From: Bacteroidota bacterium
GTDB lineage: Bacteria; Bacteroidota; Bacteroidia; Chitinophagales; Saprospiraceae
Assembly (NCBI GenBank): GCA_020160935.1
Contig: JAIUPL010000013.1
Coordinates: 111,710-154,873, forward strand
DNA: 43,164 nucleotides
Reading direction: 5' to 3'
Below the pieces are notes generated by a model. That model was not told the origin of the DNA. It worked only from the letters and a program-made list of their open reading frames with translations, and did no database searches. The position numbers were made by a program, and so were the translations under genes. This document shows, one piece after another, positions 34,050 through 42,631 of the stretch. How positions within the stretch are numbered: the stretch's first letter is position 1; each line of letters opens with the position of its first letter.

Positions 34050-35975
34050 ATGCGTATCCTGTTTCCTGTTTTCTCGCTCTTGCTGCTGTGCAGTACGCCC
34101 GTTTTTTCCCAAAACTACCACACGGCGGAAACCACTTCTGAAAAAGCACTCTCCGCTTTCCGCGAAGGGCAGTCGTATATGCAACAACAGGATGCGGCCA
34201 TAGCGCTGGGCTATTTTGAAAAAGCCCTGAAAATCGACCCCGTTTTTATAGAGGCCAAACTGGCGCTGGCAGAAACCTACGAGGAAATGCGCGATTTTTT
34301 CAAATCCGAACGGGCCTACGAAGAAGCGCTGGAACTGAGCAAGGACTTCTCCCCGGCCGCCTGGTTTTTTCTGGCACAGGTGGAATGGCAACTCGACAAA
34401 TACGGCGAATGCGCCGATCACCTGGCGACCTATCTGGCCGGCAATCCGACCAATTTCAAAAATAAAAACAAGGCCCAACGGCTGCTGCTCAACGCCCGTT
34501 TCGCTGCGGAGGCCGTCAAAAATCCGGTGCCATTTACCCCCCGCAATGTCGGCCCCGGCATCAATACCGCCGCCGATGAGTATTTCCCTTCGCTCACCGC
34601 CGACGGCGCTACACTGGTGTTTACCCGCAACGAATCCTACGACGAAAATTTTTACAGCAGCACCCGCAAGGATACCGTCTGGCAAACGGCCGTGCCCCTC
34701 ACTGGCGTCAACACCCGCGACAACGAAGGCGCACAAAGCATCAGCCCCGACGGCTCCTGGCTGGTATTTACCGCCTGCAACCGGCAAGACGACGGCTCGC
34801 AAGGCAGTTGCGACCTGTACTGGTCGCAACTGAAAAACAACGCCTGGACCAAAGCCGTGCCTTTCAGCGCCACCATCAACACCAGCGAGTGGGACTCGCA
34901 ACCGACCATCAGCGCCGACAGCAAAACCATCCTTTTCAGCAGCCGACGCCCGGGAGGCAAAGGCAGAGAAGACATCTGGATGACGCGCCGGCTCTCCAAT
35001 GGCAAATGGAGCGTACCGCAAAACCTGGGCGCGGGCATCAACACCGGCGGTGTGGAGCAAACACCGTTTCTGCACCCCGACGGACAAACCTTGTACTTCG
35101 CCTCCGACAGCCTGCCGGGCATGGGCGGACTCGATCTGTTTGTCGTGCGCCGCACTTCCGACACCACCTGGAGCACGCCGCAGAACCTGGGCTACCCGAT
35201 CAATACCAAAGCCAATGAAGTGGCGCTCACCGTTAGCCTCGACGGCACAACAGCCTACTATGCTACCAATCGCCCTGGTGGCAAAGGCGGCCTCGACATC
35301 TACAGTTTCGACCTGCCCACTGCCGCACGCCCGCAACCTGTCACGTATGTGCGCGCGCAGGTGCGCGATGCGGAAACGCACCAGCCGCTCGTAGCCAAAA
35401 TCGAGTTCAACGATCTGGCCAACGGCCGCTCTTTCCTGTCGTCGACCACCAAATCAGACGGTTCGTTTTTGGTATGCCTGCCTGCCGGTAAATCGTACAG
35501 CCTTTATGTAAACAAGGAAAAATACCTGTTCCACTCCGAAAATTTCAACCTTACGGAAACGGCTACCATCGAAAAACCTTTCCTGCTCGACATCGACCTG
35601 GAGCCCATCCCGCTCGATTCGAACGGCCATGTGACAGGCAAACCGGTCATTCTGCGCAATGTATTTTTTGAAACAGGATCGGCAGCCCTGCGCTCCGAAT
35701 CGACGGCCGAACTCGACCGCCTGCTCGAATTGCTGAACAGCAACGCCAACCTGCGTATCCAGATCAACGGTCATACCGACAATGTGGGAAGCGACGCCTC
35801 CAACCAGCAACTTTCCGAAGCGCGCGCCAAAGCCGTGTACGACTACCTCTGCGGCAAAGGCCTGCAAGCCGCCCGCCTCCGCTACAAGGGCTTTGGCGAA
35901 TCGAAACCACTCGATAGCAACGATACGGCAGAAGGACGCACCAGCAACCGGCGTACGGAATTTATTCTCTGGTAA
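34050..35975 (+). CDS. PorE-like OmpA/TPR/PD40 protein
   Basis: 641 aa, signal peptide MRILFPVFSLLLLCSTPVFSQ. Domains in order: TPR (about 30-130, ALGYFEKALKIDP), PD40 propeller repeats (about 165-430; DEYFPSLTADGATLVFTRN, GGKGREDIWMTRR, GMGGLDLFVVRR, GGKGGLDIYSFDL), carboxypeptidase-regulatory domain (about 432-500), OmpA peptidoglycan-binding domain (about 530-641; NVFFETGSAAL, INGHTDNVGSDASNQQLSEARA). This is the order of PorE, which links the T9SS to peptidoglycan. Paralogues exist in this phylum, so 'PorE-like' is as far as I go. Confidence 0.82.
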   Translation: MRILFPVFSLLLLCSTPVFSQNYHTAETTSEKALSAFREGQSYMQQQDAAIALGYFEKALKIDPVFIEAKLALAETYEEMRDFFKSERAYEEALELSKDFSPAAWFFLAQVEWQLDKYGECADHLATYLAGNPTNFKNKNKAQRLLLNARFAAEAVKNPVPFTPRNVGPGINTAADEYFPSLTADGATLVFTRNESYDENFYSSTRKDTVWQTAVPLTGVNTRDNEGAQSISPDGSWLVFTACNRQDDGSQGSCDLYWSQLKNNAWTKAVPFSATINTSEWDSQPTISADSKTILFSSRRPGGKGREDIWMTRRLSNGKWSVPQNLGAGINTGGVEQTPFLHPDGQTLYFASDSLPGMGGLDLFVVRRTSDTTWSTPQNLGYPINTKANEVALTVSLDGTTAYYATNRPGGKGGLDIYSFDLPTAARPQPVTYVRAQVRDAETHQPLVAKIEFNDLANGRSFLSSTTKSDGSFLVCLPAGKSYSLYVNKEKYLFHSENFNLTETATIEKPFLLDIDLEPIPLDSNGHVTGKPVILRNVFFETGSAALRSESTAELDRLLELLNSNANLRIQINGHTDNVGSDASNQQLSEARAKAVYDYLCGKGLQAARLRYKGFGESKPLDSNDTAEGRTSNRRTEFILW

Positions 35976-35979
35976 TACA

Positions 35980-36014
35980 AAAAAAGGGGGCAAACGCAGT
36001 TCCGTTCACCCCCG
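35980..36014 (-). terminator. Hairpin with U-run (minus strand)
   Basis: GGGGG/CCCCC plus AACG/CGTT (35987-36014) with seven T residues on the minus strand (35986-35980). It would stop transcription coming leftward from the amylase gene. A second hairpin, GTCCGC/GCGGAC, lies at 36027-36049. Confidence 0.7.
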
Positions 36015-36106
36015 TGTATGAGGACGTCCGCGCTTCTATCGGGCGGACGGGATGGCGGCGAGCCCCTCAAAGGAGGCGTCACCGTTTTCTTGTATTGGGA
36101 TATGCT

Positions 36107-36329
36107 GTTCGGCTTCGCCTCACGGGGACTTGGGATTTTGCGGATCGAGCGGATAAAGCGGATTTTTGTGGCCTGACGGCCACTTTTGATTATTTTTTCT
36201 ACTGCTCAAATACCATCTTCTTTATCACCGCCGAAGGCGGAAAATTAAAAAAGTGGCCGTCAGGCCACAAAAATCCGCTTTATCCGCTTGATCCGCAAAA
36301 GCCCAAGTACCCGTGAGGCGAAGCCGAAC
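36107..36329. repeat. 81-bp inverted repeat between porE-like and amylase genes
   Basis: Arms 36107-36187 and 36249-36329 match over 81 bp with three mismatches; loop of 61 nt. Shares gttcggcttcgcctcac, gcggat units and tttttgtggcc with the bracketing pair at 32761/33857. It ends 3 bp from the amylase stop. Confidence 0.96.
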
Positions 36330-36332
36330 ATC

Positions 36333-39170
36333 TCAAAGTTTCACCAATTTTCGCGCCAAACCCGCGCCATTTTTATCTCTAAGTGTCAGGAAATACACGC
36401 CTGGCTCCCAGTGGTGGTCGGTGATTTCCAGCAATTGCTCGCCACCCGGCAGGTTATCGAACAATTGGGTATCGATCAGTTTTCCTTGTACATCCCTGAT
36501 TTCCAGGCGCACATCGCTGCTTTCTTCCAGGGTAAAATTCATGCGCACTACATCATCCGTCGCCGGATTGGGCCACAGGACTACATCGCTCAGCAATCCG
36601 GACGTTTCGCGAACAGGTGTAGGGTTCAACCCTGCCGGCAAATCGACATGCTGGTCGAGGTACAGGCGGTACTCACCACGCCCGAGCGAAATGGACACCG
36701 CGCTGCTGGCAGGCACGGTCAGGGTATCGCCAGTGTAATATTCATACCAGTCGCCGGAATTTGGAAACGTGATCGTGCTGGCAAGGCCGCTGCTGCTCAC
36801 ATTGGCTACCACGAATACTTTCAGGTCGGAGCCGTTGAGACGGATGGTACGCAAGGCGCCACCGTCGAGGTCCAACTGAAAATCGGTGGTTTCAAAAGCA
36901 TCGTGGTTTTTGCGCAGGTTGAGCAAAGCAGCCACCACATCGTGCAGTCGGCGACGGTACGGGTCGTTCAGGTAATCCCAGCGAATGGGTTTGGGAGAGG
37001 TGCGGCAAACATCATTGATAGAGCCGTTTTCGCAGTAGTTGATATGGTAGTCATAACCCATTTCACCAAACTGCCACAGCATTTTCGGGCCTGGCACCGT
37101 GTACAGCAGGTTGCTCAGCAGTTCGATGCGGCGCATGCCAATCGGCAGCGATTTCACATTGTAATTGGCTGTGGTACTGCCGTTTGTCTTGCATTCGTAC
37201 GCAATGCGCTGCTCGTCGTGGCTTTCCATGTAGCCCACCAGGTGTGGCTTCGACCATCCTCGCTGCACATACGACACACCAGTCAGGTCAGTATTGACGC
37301 CGGCACTGTATGCCAGTGCCACATCCTTGTAGCCTCCCCACATATTCCCCCACAGCATCATGCCTTGTCCGTATTCAGCCAACACTTTTTCCTCGTTGTT
37401 GGCAGCAAAATGTTCGAGGATGACATACGTTTCCGGGTCGATATTCCAGATAAAATCAGCGTAGTCTTTCCAGATCGCCACGCGGGAGGCGTCGTAAGCG
37501 CCCCAGGCGCCTATATTGCCGAGTGTATTATTCTGGGTAAAACCTTTCGAAAGGTCGAAACGAAAACCGTCTACATGAAATTCTTCGAGCCAGTATTTGA
37601 CGCAGTTTTTCATGTAGGTCTTGGTGGCCAGGCTTTCGTGGTTAAAGTCGTTGAACACGCTGAAATCATGTGGCGCCGAAGGATTCAGCCAGGGATTGTT
37701 GGCCGCAGGCCTGTCGTTGACAGCATCCCAGTACAATTGAGCCAGGGGGCTGGCGCCGGTTGCCTGATTGAACACTGCATCCAGGATGACGGCAATACCG
37801 CGCTGGTGGCAGGCATCTATCAGTGTTTTAAAGGCTTCGGCCGTGCCGTAGTATTTGTCGAGGGCTTTGTGAAAGGACGGCCCGTAACCCCAGTTGATGT
37901 TTCCGTCGAATTCATTGACAGGCATCAGTTCAATGGCTGTAATGCCCAGGTTTTCGAGGTAATCCAGCGTATCCAGCAAGGTTTGATAATCATGGCGGGC
38001 CAGAAAATCGCGCATCAGCAATTCGTAAACCACCAGTTCGTTTTTGGCCGGGCGCACATAGTCGGTCGCCTGCCAGTTGAACGGCGCCTGGGCTGTTTGC
38101 AGTACCGAAACCGTGCCGTTGGTGAACCCGGCAGGGTAAGCAGGCAGATTAGGGTACGTCACGGCCGGGATAAACGGATCGTTGAAGGGGTCGAGCACCA
38201 GCGTACTCAGCGGATCGGCAATTTTCAGGCTGCCATCCACCAGGTATTGAAAACGGACGGGAACGCCCACGGGCAGGTTGCTCAGTTCGATCCACCAGGT
38301 TGTTCCATCCAGGCTTTTGCGCATTTGATACGTCGGATCGGGCAGCCAGTTGCTAAAATCACCCACGGCAAAAACCACCTGTTTTTCTGGCGCATACAGC
38401 ACCAGGCGCACCGTATTGTCATCGATGTAATTAATGCCCCATTCGCTCCCGGCTGGCGGGTCCTGATCGGGCAAATCAACCGGAATGACATAATTGAACA
38501 CAGCAGTATCCTGCTCCGCGCCCGTATTGGCTACAAACCGAACGGAATGGAGGCCCAGGCCCGAAGCCGTTACCGTTGTTTCCATCAGCGTGCCTTCCTG
38601 GCTGATGAGTTGTGTCGCATTGTCGAACAAGGTGAGCGTTCCTGTCTGCGAGGCCACCGCTTTTACATTGATCTGTGCGCCTTCGTCGACCACCAGTGCC
38701 GGGGTCGCGGGTTCCAGAAACTGGGTTTGCAAGGGCGAATTGTCCGGATACACATTGTAAAAAATGTCGGAGCCGTCGGCGGCACGCCCGACGATACTGC
38801 CCGACTGGTTGCGAAACACAAAAGCCAGTTTGAGCACGGTTTCACCCGGCTGGATATTGAAAAAAGTGGCAATATTGATCGTTTTTCTCCACACATTCGG
38901 CGATTCCAGTTGCATAGCGCCTACCGGATCGGCCGTACCCCAGGTGGTCACCACGTGTTTCCAGTCGGTCATGGACGTGCTGGCGTTGGTGATGACGCCC
39001 ATGTGGGCATACACCGGAGAAACACCCACGAGGGCAGCGTTGCCTTGTGTGGCGTTGTAAAAGATTGTCACATTTCCCGATTGGGTCGGGAAAAACGGAT
39101 CACAGGTGACCTGTGCAAATGCCAGGCGTACACCCAGGAATAAAATCGGCAAGAGGAATTGTTTTTTCAT
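36333..39170 (-). CDS. Secreted GH13 alpha-amylase-family enzyme with T9SS sorting domain
   Basis: 945 aa from the ATG at 39170 (signal peptide MKKQFLLPILFLGVRLAFAQ). Two N-terminal beta-sandwich/E-set regions (about 21-230), a CBM48-like module (about 240-335, VVFAVGDFSNWL), then the GH13 barrel from about 378: VYELLMRDF, GITAIELMPVNEF, GIAVILDAVFNQ, DGFRFDL with nucleophile Asp539, VILEHF with acid Glu586, ESHDEQR with Asp652. The last 80 residues are a type A sorting domain (LWPNPATDDV ... LEIRDVQGKL ... GVYFLTLRDKNG). It should hydrolyse alpha-glucans outside the cell. Confidence 0.95.
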   Translation of the reverse strand: MKKQFLLPILFLGVRLAFAQVTCDPFFPTQSGNVTIFYNATQGNAALVGVSPVYAHMGVITNASTSMTDWKHVVTTWGTADPVGAMQLESPNVWRKTINIATFFNIQPGETVLKLAFVFRNQSGSIVGRAADGSDIFYNVYPDNSPLQTQFLEPATPALVVDEGAQINVKAVASQTGTLTLFDNATQLISQEGTLMETTVTASGLGLHSVRFVANTGAEQDTAVFNYVIPVDLPDQDPPAGSEWGINYIDDNTVRLVLYAPEKQVVFAVGDFSNWLPDPTYQMRKSLDGTTWWIELSNLPVGVPVRFQYLVDGSLKIADPLSTLVLDPFNDPFIPAVTYPNLPAYPAGFTNGTVSVLQTAQAPFNWQATDYVRPAKNELVVYELLMRDFLARHDYQTLLDTLDYLENLGITAIELMPVNEFDGNINWGYGPSFHKALDKYYGTAEAFKTLIDACHQRGIAVILDAVFNQATGASPLAQLYWDAVNDRPAANNPWLNPSAPHDFSVFNDFNHESLATKTYMKNCVKYWLEEFHVDGFRFDLSKGFTQNNTLGNIGAWGAYDASRVAIWKDYADFIWNIDPETYVILEHFAANNEEKVLAEYGQGMMLWGNMWGGYKDVALAYSAGVNTDLTGVSYVQRGWSKPHLVGYMESHDEQRIAYECKTNGSTTANYNVKSLPIGMRRIELLSNLLYTVPGPKMLWQFGEMGYDYHINYCENGSINDVCRTSPKPIRWDYLNDPYRRRLHDVVAALLNLRKNHDAFETTDFQLDLDGGALRTIRLNGSDLKVFVVANVSSSGLASTITFPNSGDWYEYYTGDTLTVPASSAVSISLGRGEYRLYLDQHVDLPAGLNPTPVRETSGLLSDVVLWPNPATDDVVRMNFTLEESSDVRLEIRDVQGKLIDTQLFDNLPGGEQLLEITDHHWEPGVYFLTLRDKNGAGLARKLVKL

Positions 39171-39204
39171 ACCGGAAGACCATGGAAAATAAAAAATATA
39201 AAAT

Positions 39205-39237
39205 CCTATCCCACCAAGAATGGCGAAATAGGATAGG
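39205..39237. promoter_or_regulatory. Palindrome in the amylase / epimerase divergent gap
   Basis: CCTATCC (39205-39211) and GGATAGG (39231-39237) flank 19 nt in the 109-bp divergent promoter region. It could be an operator for either gene. Confidence 0.35.
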
Positions 39238-39279
39238 GTAAAGGTGTGTTTCGTCGCAAAGAAACATATAAATTCGCAG

Positions 39280-40314
39280 ATGCAACTGTCTTTCCAAGCG
39301 CTTTTACTCGAATTAAAACATCCTTTTCGACTGGCAACAGGTATGCGCACCCATACCAACGCCATGCTCGCCACCCTTTCCTGGAATGGACTGACCGGCT
39401 ACGGAGAAGCCGCTATGCCACCCTACTACGGTGAAACCCACCAGACAGCGGCGGCTTTTCTGGAAATGGCAGCCCGACGCCTGCAAAGCGTTCAGCAGCC
39501 GCTCTCCCCTGCCCTCATCGATGCATTGCTGCATGAAATCGATGGCCTGGCGCCGGGCAACCACGCCGCCAAAGCGGCCGTCGATATTGCCCTGCACGAC
39601 CTCTGGGGCAGGCAGCAAGGCAAACCACTGTGGACGATATGGGGAATTGACCCGGATAGGATGCCGCCAGGCAGTTTTACCCTCGGCATCGATACGCCCG
39701 AGGTGCTGCGCGAAAAACTGCTGGAAGGCGCCGATTTCCCCATTTTAAAAATAAAACTCGGTTCGGACGACGACCGGGGCATTATCCGTACGATTCGGGA
39801 AGCAAGCGACAAACCCATTTACGTGGATGCCAACCAGGGCTGGACCGGTCGCGAGGCAGCACTCGATCTGGTGTACTGGCTGCAGGAACACGGCGTACAA
39901 CTCATCGAACAACCCTTTCACAAAAACGACCTCGAATCGGCGGCCTGGCTTACCGAGCGTTCGCCGCTGCCTGTTTTTGCCGACGAAAGTTTCCAGCGCC
40001 TGACAGATTTGCCGCTGGTAGCCTCCTGTTTCCACGGCGTCAATGTAAAATTGATGAAATGCACGGGGCTGTCGGAAGCCCGGCGTGCCATTGCCGCTGC
40101 CCGGCAAAAAAATATGCAGGTGATGATCGGCTGCATGACGGAAACGTCCTGTGCCATTTCGGCAGCGGCTCAGGTCGCGCCACTGTGCGATTTTGTGGAT
40201 TTGGACGGCTGCTGGCTCATTCGAAACAATCCTTTCGACCTGCCCGGACTACAGGAGGGGAAACTGCAATTGACCACCCTGCCGGGGCTCGGATTGCATG
40301 TAAAAACGTCCTGA
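39280..40314 (+). CDS. Dipeptide epimerase (enolase superfamily, L-Ala-D/L-Glu type)
   Basis: 344 aa from the ATG at 39280. MR/MLE-type enolase: catalytic KxK (Lys157, Lys159 in LKIKLG), metal ligands Asp183 (VDANQGW), Glu210 (IEQPF), Asp235 (FADES), second base Lys257 (NVKLMKCTG), and the DLDG motif (307-310) typical of dipeptide epimerases. The group interconverts L- and D-residues of dipeptides, such as Ala-Glu from murein recycling. The exact dipeptide is not readable. Diverges from the amylase gene. Confidence 0.9.
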   Translation: MQLSFQALLLELKHPFRLATGMRTHTNAMLATLSWNGLTGYGEAAMPPYYGETHQTAAAFLEMAARRLQSVQQPLSPALIDALLHEIDGLAPGNHAAKAAVDIALHDLWGRQQGKPLWTIWGIDPDRMPPGSFTLGIDTPEVLREKLLEGADFPILKIKLGSDDDRGIIRTIREASDKPIYVDANQGWTGREAALDLVYWLQEHGVQLIEQPFHKNDLESAAWLTERSPLPVFADESFQRLTDLPLVASCFHGVNVKLMKCTGLSEARRAIAAARQKNMQVMIGCMTETSCAISAAAQVAPLCDFVDLDGCWLIRNNPFDLPGLQEGKLQLTTLPGLGLHVKTS

Positions 40315-40337
40315 CGAGTTGGCATTTTTTCGGTTTC

Positions 40338-40500
40338 AGAGCGTGTTCGGGATTTTTTCGCCAGGTCTGAAAAGTGGCTTTTTTGCACGTTTTCCACCTT
40401 TTTTCATTTACAAAGTCACCACTATGCGCATGAAAAAACGCATAAAACGTGCGAAAAATCCATCTTTTCAGCCGCCGGCAAAAAATTCCGAACACGCTCT
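40338..40500. repeat. Imperfect long inverted repeat, about 56 bp
   Basis: AGAGCGTGTTCGGGATTTTT ... TTTTTTGCACGTTTT (40338-40393) is the imperfect complement of 40444-40500, with about eight mismatches and one indel. The loop holds ATGCG/CGCAT. It covers half of the 313-bp gap after the epimerase. No word repeat; probably an older palindrome. Confidence 0.85.
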
Positions 40501-40627
40501 TAGAAAAAATGTGCACGATTTTTGACACGCACCGGTTACATTCATGCAACTTAGCGTCGTAAAACACGTTAAACCGATACGCTTTCAGTTTGCAATTTTA
40601 TCACTATTCGCCCCTGATTACGTTTTT

Positions 40628-40936
40628 ATGGATAACCACATCGTCCAGTTTATGGTGGATTTCACCATGCCGCAAGATTTGCCGGAAGAGTTTGTAAGCA
40701 AGATACCGCAGCAAAGAGCCGCCGTCAACCGAATGCTCAGCGAAGGAAAGATTCTCAACTATGCGCTGTCTTTGGAAAATTCCAAGTTGTGGGTTGTTTT
40801 TTCTGTACAGTCCGAAACGGAATTGATCGATTTGATTGAAAGCCTTCCGCTTACCCGTTTTATGAAATACCGCGTCAGCGAACTGACGTTTTACAATGCC
40901 TCCAACCCGTTTGTGCAGGCGTTTTCGATGAACTAG
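40628..40936 (+). CDS. Small ferredoxin-fold-like protein (muconolactone-isomerase/YCII-like)
   Basis: 102 aa from the ATG at 40628 (MDNHIVQFMVDFTMPQDL). The pattern FMVDFTMP - long helix with EEFVSKIPQQRAAVNRML - SEGKILNYALSL - KLWVVFSVQSETELIDLIESLP - YRVSELTFYN suggests a dimeric alpha/beta-barrel fold. The catalytic residues cannot be assigned. Followed at once by the gagttat word palindrome. Confidence 0.6.
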   Translation: MDNHIVQFMVDFTMPQDLPEEFVSKIPQQRAAVNRMLSEGKILNYALSLENSKLWVVFSVQSETELIDLIESLPLTRFMKYRVSELTFYNASNPFVQAFSMN

Positions 40937-40940
40937 AATA

Positions 40941-41061
40941 GAGTTATGAGTTATGAGTTATGAGTTTTACGCACGTTGCTTTTGGCCCCTCTATTAAGAA
41001 AAGTCAAGAGTACAGCATCATAACTCATAACTCGTAACTCATAACTCATAACTCATAACTC
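40941..41061. repeat. Word palindrome, gagttat family, copy 3
   Basis: Left arm 40941-40966 (three and a half gagttat units), right arm 41020-41061 (six ataactc units, one gtaactc). The core (CACGTTGCTTTTGGCCCCTCTATTAAG) resembles copies 1 and 2. It spans the convergent gap to the lipid kinase and abuts its stop codon. Confidence 0.95.
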
Positions 41062-41977
41062 ACAGTACCACCTTCAGCGCTTTTTCCAGCAGCGTAAATA
41101 CGGCCGGCGTTTCGCCCAGAAATTCACCGTCGGCCTCCAGCAGTGTTGGGCTATCGCCCGTTTGTTCCACCCGCACACTGCGTACTTGTGCACTCCCGAT
41201 TTTAGGATGTTTCAACAAACTGCCGTCGTAGAAACGGGGTGTTTGCAGCAGCACCTCCGCTTTCGACAAGGCGCCGGCATAGGTGAGGGCAAACAGGCCA
41301 TCGTCGGGGATGGCATGCGGCACCAATTGCATGCCGCCGCCCGAATAGCGGCACAATCCGATATTGATGGTGTAAAATTTATCTTCCACAGCCTGCCCGT
41401 CGAACAGGATTCTGGCGCCGGTGAGTTGGTATTCCAGCAGGTATTGCGCTACCATGAGCAGGTAATGCAGCCGGTTTTGCGCAGGTTTTTGGGTCAGTTT
41501 TTTCCCGATAAAGCCATCGTAGGCCATACCTGCCACATTTACAAAATACCGTTTCCGGGTTTCTCCTTCCGCAAAATATTCCACCAGCCCGGCATCCTGC
41601 ATCACGGTTTGCAGCGACAGAAGGCGTTCGAGCCGTTGGCGCGGCACAGCCGATATGCCATATTGGCGGGCCCAGTCGTTGCCGGTACCCACGGGCAGCA
41701 AAGCGTAGTAAACTTCCGAAGAGGGCACAAAATTTTGGCCTAAAATGCCGTTTGTTATCTCATGGTTGGTGCCGTCGCCACCGATGCCGAGGATGTAGCG
41801 GCCGCCTTTCAGAATGGCGTCTTCAGCGAGCCGGGATGCGTGGCCGCGGCGTTCGGTAAATTGAACGTTATAGGAAAATCCCATTTCCTGCAACAGTTGT
41901 TCGATCATCGGCCAGCGCTTTTGCACCGTGCCGCTACCCGCAGCGGGGTTGACAATAATATGCCAGAAGGGAGTCAC
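41060..41977 (-). CDS. Diacylglycerol/lipid kinase family protein (DagK/YegS-like)
   Basis: 305 aa. DAGKc catalytic domain: IIVNPAAGSGTVQKRWP (7-23), TERRGHASRLAEDA (41-54) and ILGIGGDGTNHEITNGIL with GGDGT (66-70). The C-terminal half has the YegS-type beta domain (LVEYF, FVNVAGMAYDGF, LLEADGEFLGETPAVFTLL). These kinases phosphorylate diacylglycerol or related lipids; some members have other lipid substrates. It diverges from the HsdR_N-like gene. Confidence 0.9.
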   Translation of the reverse strand: MTPFWHIIVNPAAGSGTVQKRWPMIEQLLQEMGFSYNVQFTERRGHASRLAEDAILKGGRYILGIGGDGTNHEITNGILGQNFVPSSEVYYALLPVGTGNDWARQYGISAVPRQRLERLLSLQTVMQDAGLVEYFAEGETRKRYFVNVAGMAYDGFIGKKLTQKPAQNRLHYLLMVAQYLLEYQLTGARILFDGQAVEDKFYTINIGLCRYSGGGMQLVPHAIPDDGLFALTYAGALSKAEVLLQTPRFYDGSLLKHPKIGSAQVRSVRVEQTGDSPTLLEADGEFLGETPAVFTLLEKALKVVL

Positions 41978-42016
41978 AGATCTCGCAGAGTTATACGGAT
42001 TTACACGGATTGGATG

Positions 42017-42177
42017 GGAACAAGGATCACGCGGAAACGGACGAATTTACACGGATTGGATTGCAAGAAAGGGAGAATGATGCTTTTTTCGATTGCTTTT
42101 TGAAAAAAGCATCATTCTCCCTTTCTTGCAATCCAATCCGCGAAGATCCGCCATACATCCGCGTGATCCGTGTTCCC
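42017..42177. repeat. Nested palindrome in the kinase / nuclease divergent gap
   Basis: An inner perfect 38-bp stem (42052-42089 / 42103-42140, loop 13 nt) reads CGGATTGGATTGCAAGAAAG outward to GATGCTTTTTT. An outer 20-bp stem (42017-42036 / 42158-42177) has one mismatch, around GGATCACGCGGA. Directly repeated ttacacggattgg lies on the left. It sits between divergent starts and would form a cruciform. Confidence 0.95.
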
Positions 42178-42178
42178 T

Positions 42179-42631
42179 ATGTTGCTCGAACTCGATCTGC
42201 TGCCTTTTCAAAGCAAACTTCGCCTCACCCGTTCGGAAGGCAAGCATCTTGTTTTTGACCCGATTCGCCGCAAAAACATTGTGCTGACGCCCGAAGAACT
42301 GCTTCGGCAAATGATTGTCCTGTACTTGCTGGAAACAAAAAAATACCCGGCTCATCGCATCGGCATCGAAACGGGCATTGAATGGAACGGCCTGAAAAAA
42401 CGCTGCGATATCGTGGTATACGACGCACAGGTACGTCCCTGGTTTTTGCTGGAATGCAAATCGCCCAAAGTACCGCTCACACAGGCGGTTTTTGAACAGG
42501 CTGCCCGATACAACCTCCAATTGAAGGCGCCTTTTCTGGCTATTACCAATGGGCTGGCCACTTACTGCGCCGGACTCGATTTTGAGGAGGAACGGTTTGA
42601 GTATTTGGAGGATTTCCCCGAGTATGTTTAG
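42179..42631 (+). CDS. Stand-alone HsdR_N / PD-(D/E)XK nuclease-like protein
   Basis: 150 aa from the ATG at 42179; a GTG at 42170 lies in the repeat. Type I restriction R-subunit N-terminal pattern (HSDR_N_2): VFDPIRRKNIVLTPEELLRQ, then RCDIVVYD (Asp77), FLLECKSP (Glu92, Lys94), and YNLQLKAPFLAITNG. Catalytic residues are intact, but there is no helicase domain or restriction-modification neighbour. Such single-domain proteins are widespread in Bacteroidota with no assigned role. Confidence 0.82.
   Translation: MLLELDLLPFQSKLRLTRSEGKHLVFDPIRRKNIVLTPEELLRQMIVLYLLETKKYPAHRIGIETGIEWNGLKKRCDIVVYDAQVRPWFLLECKSPKVPLTQAVFEQAARYNLQLKAPFLAITNGLATYCAGLDFEEERFEYLEDFPEYV

Noticed and set aside
34044-35381. 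445-aa open frame antisense to the porE-like gene
   Set aside because: Shadow frame caused by codon bias; the plus strand has signal peptide and four known domains.
36288-39143. 951-aa open frame on the plus strand opposite the amylase
   Set aside because: Antisense shadow of a clearly assigned GH13 gene; no domain pattern and codon use mirrors the other strand.
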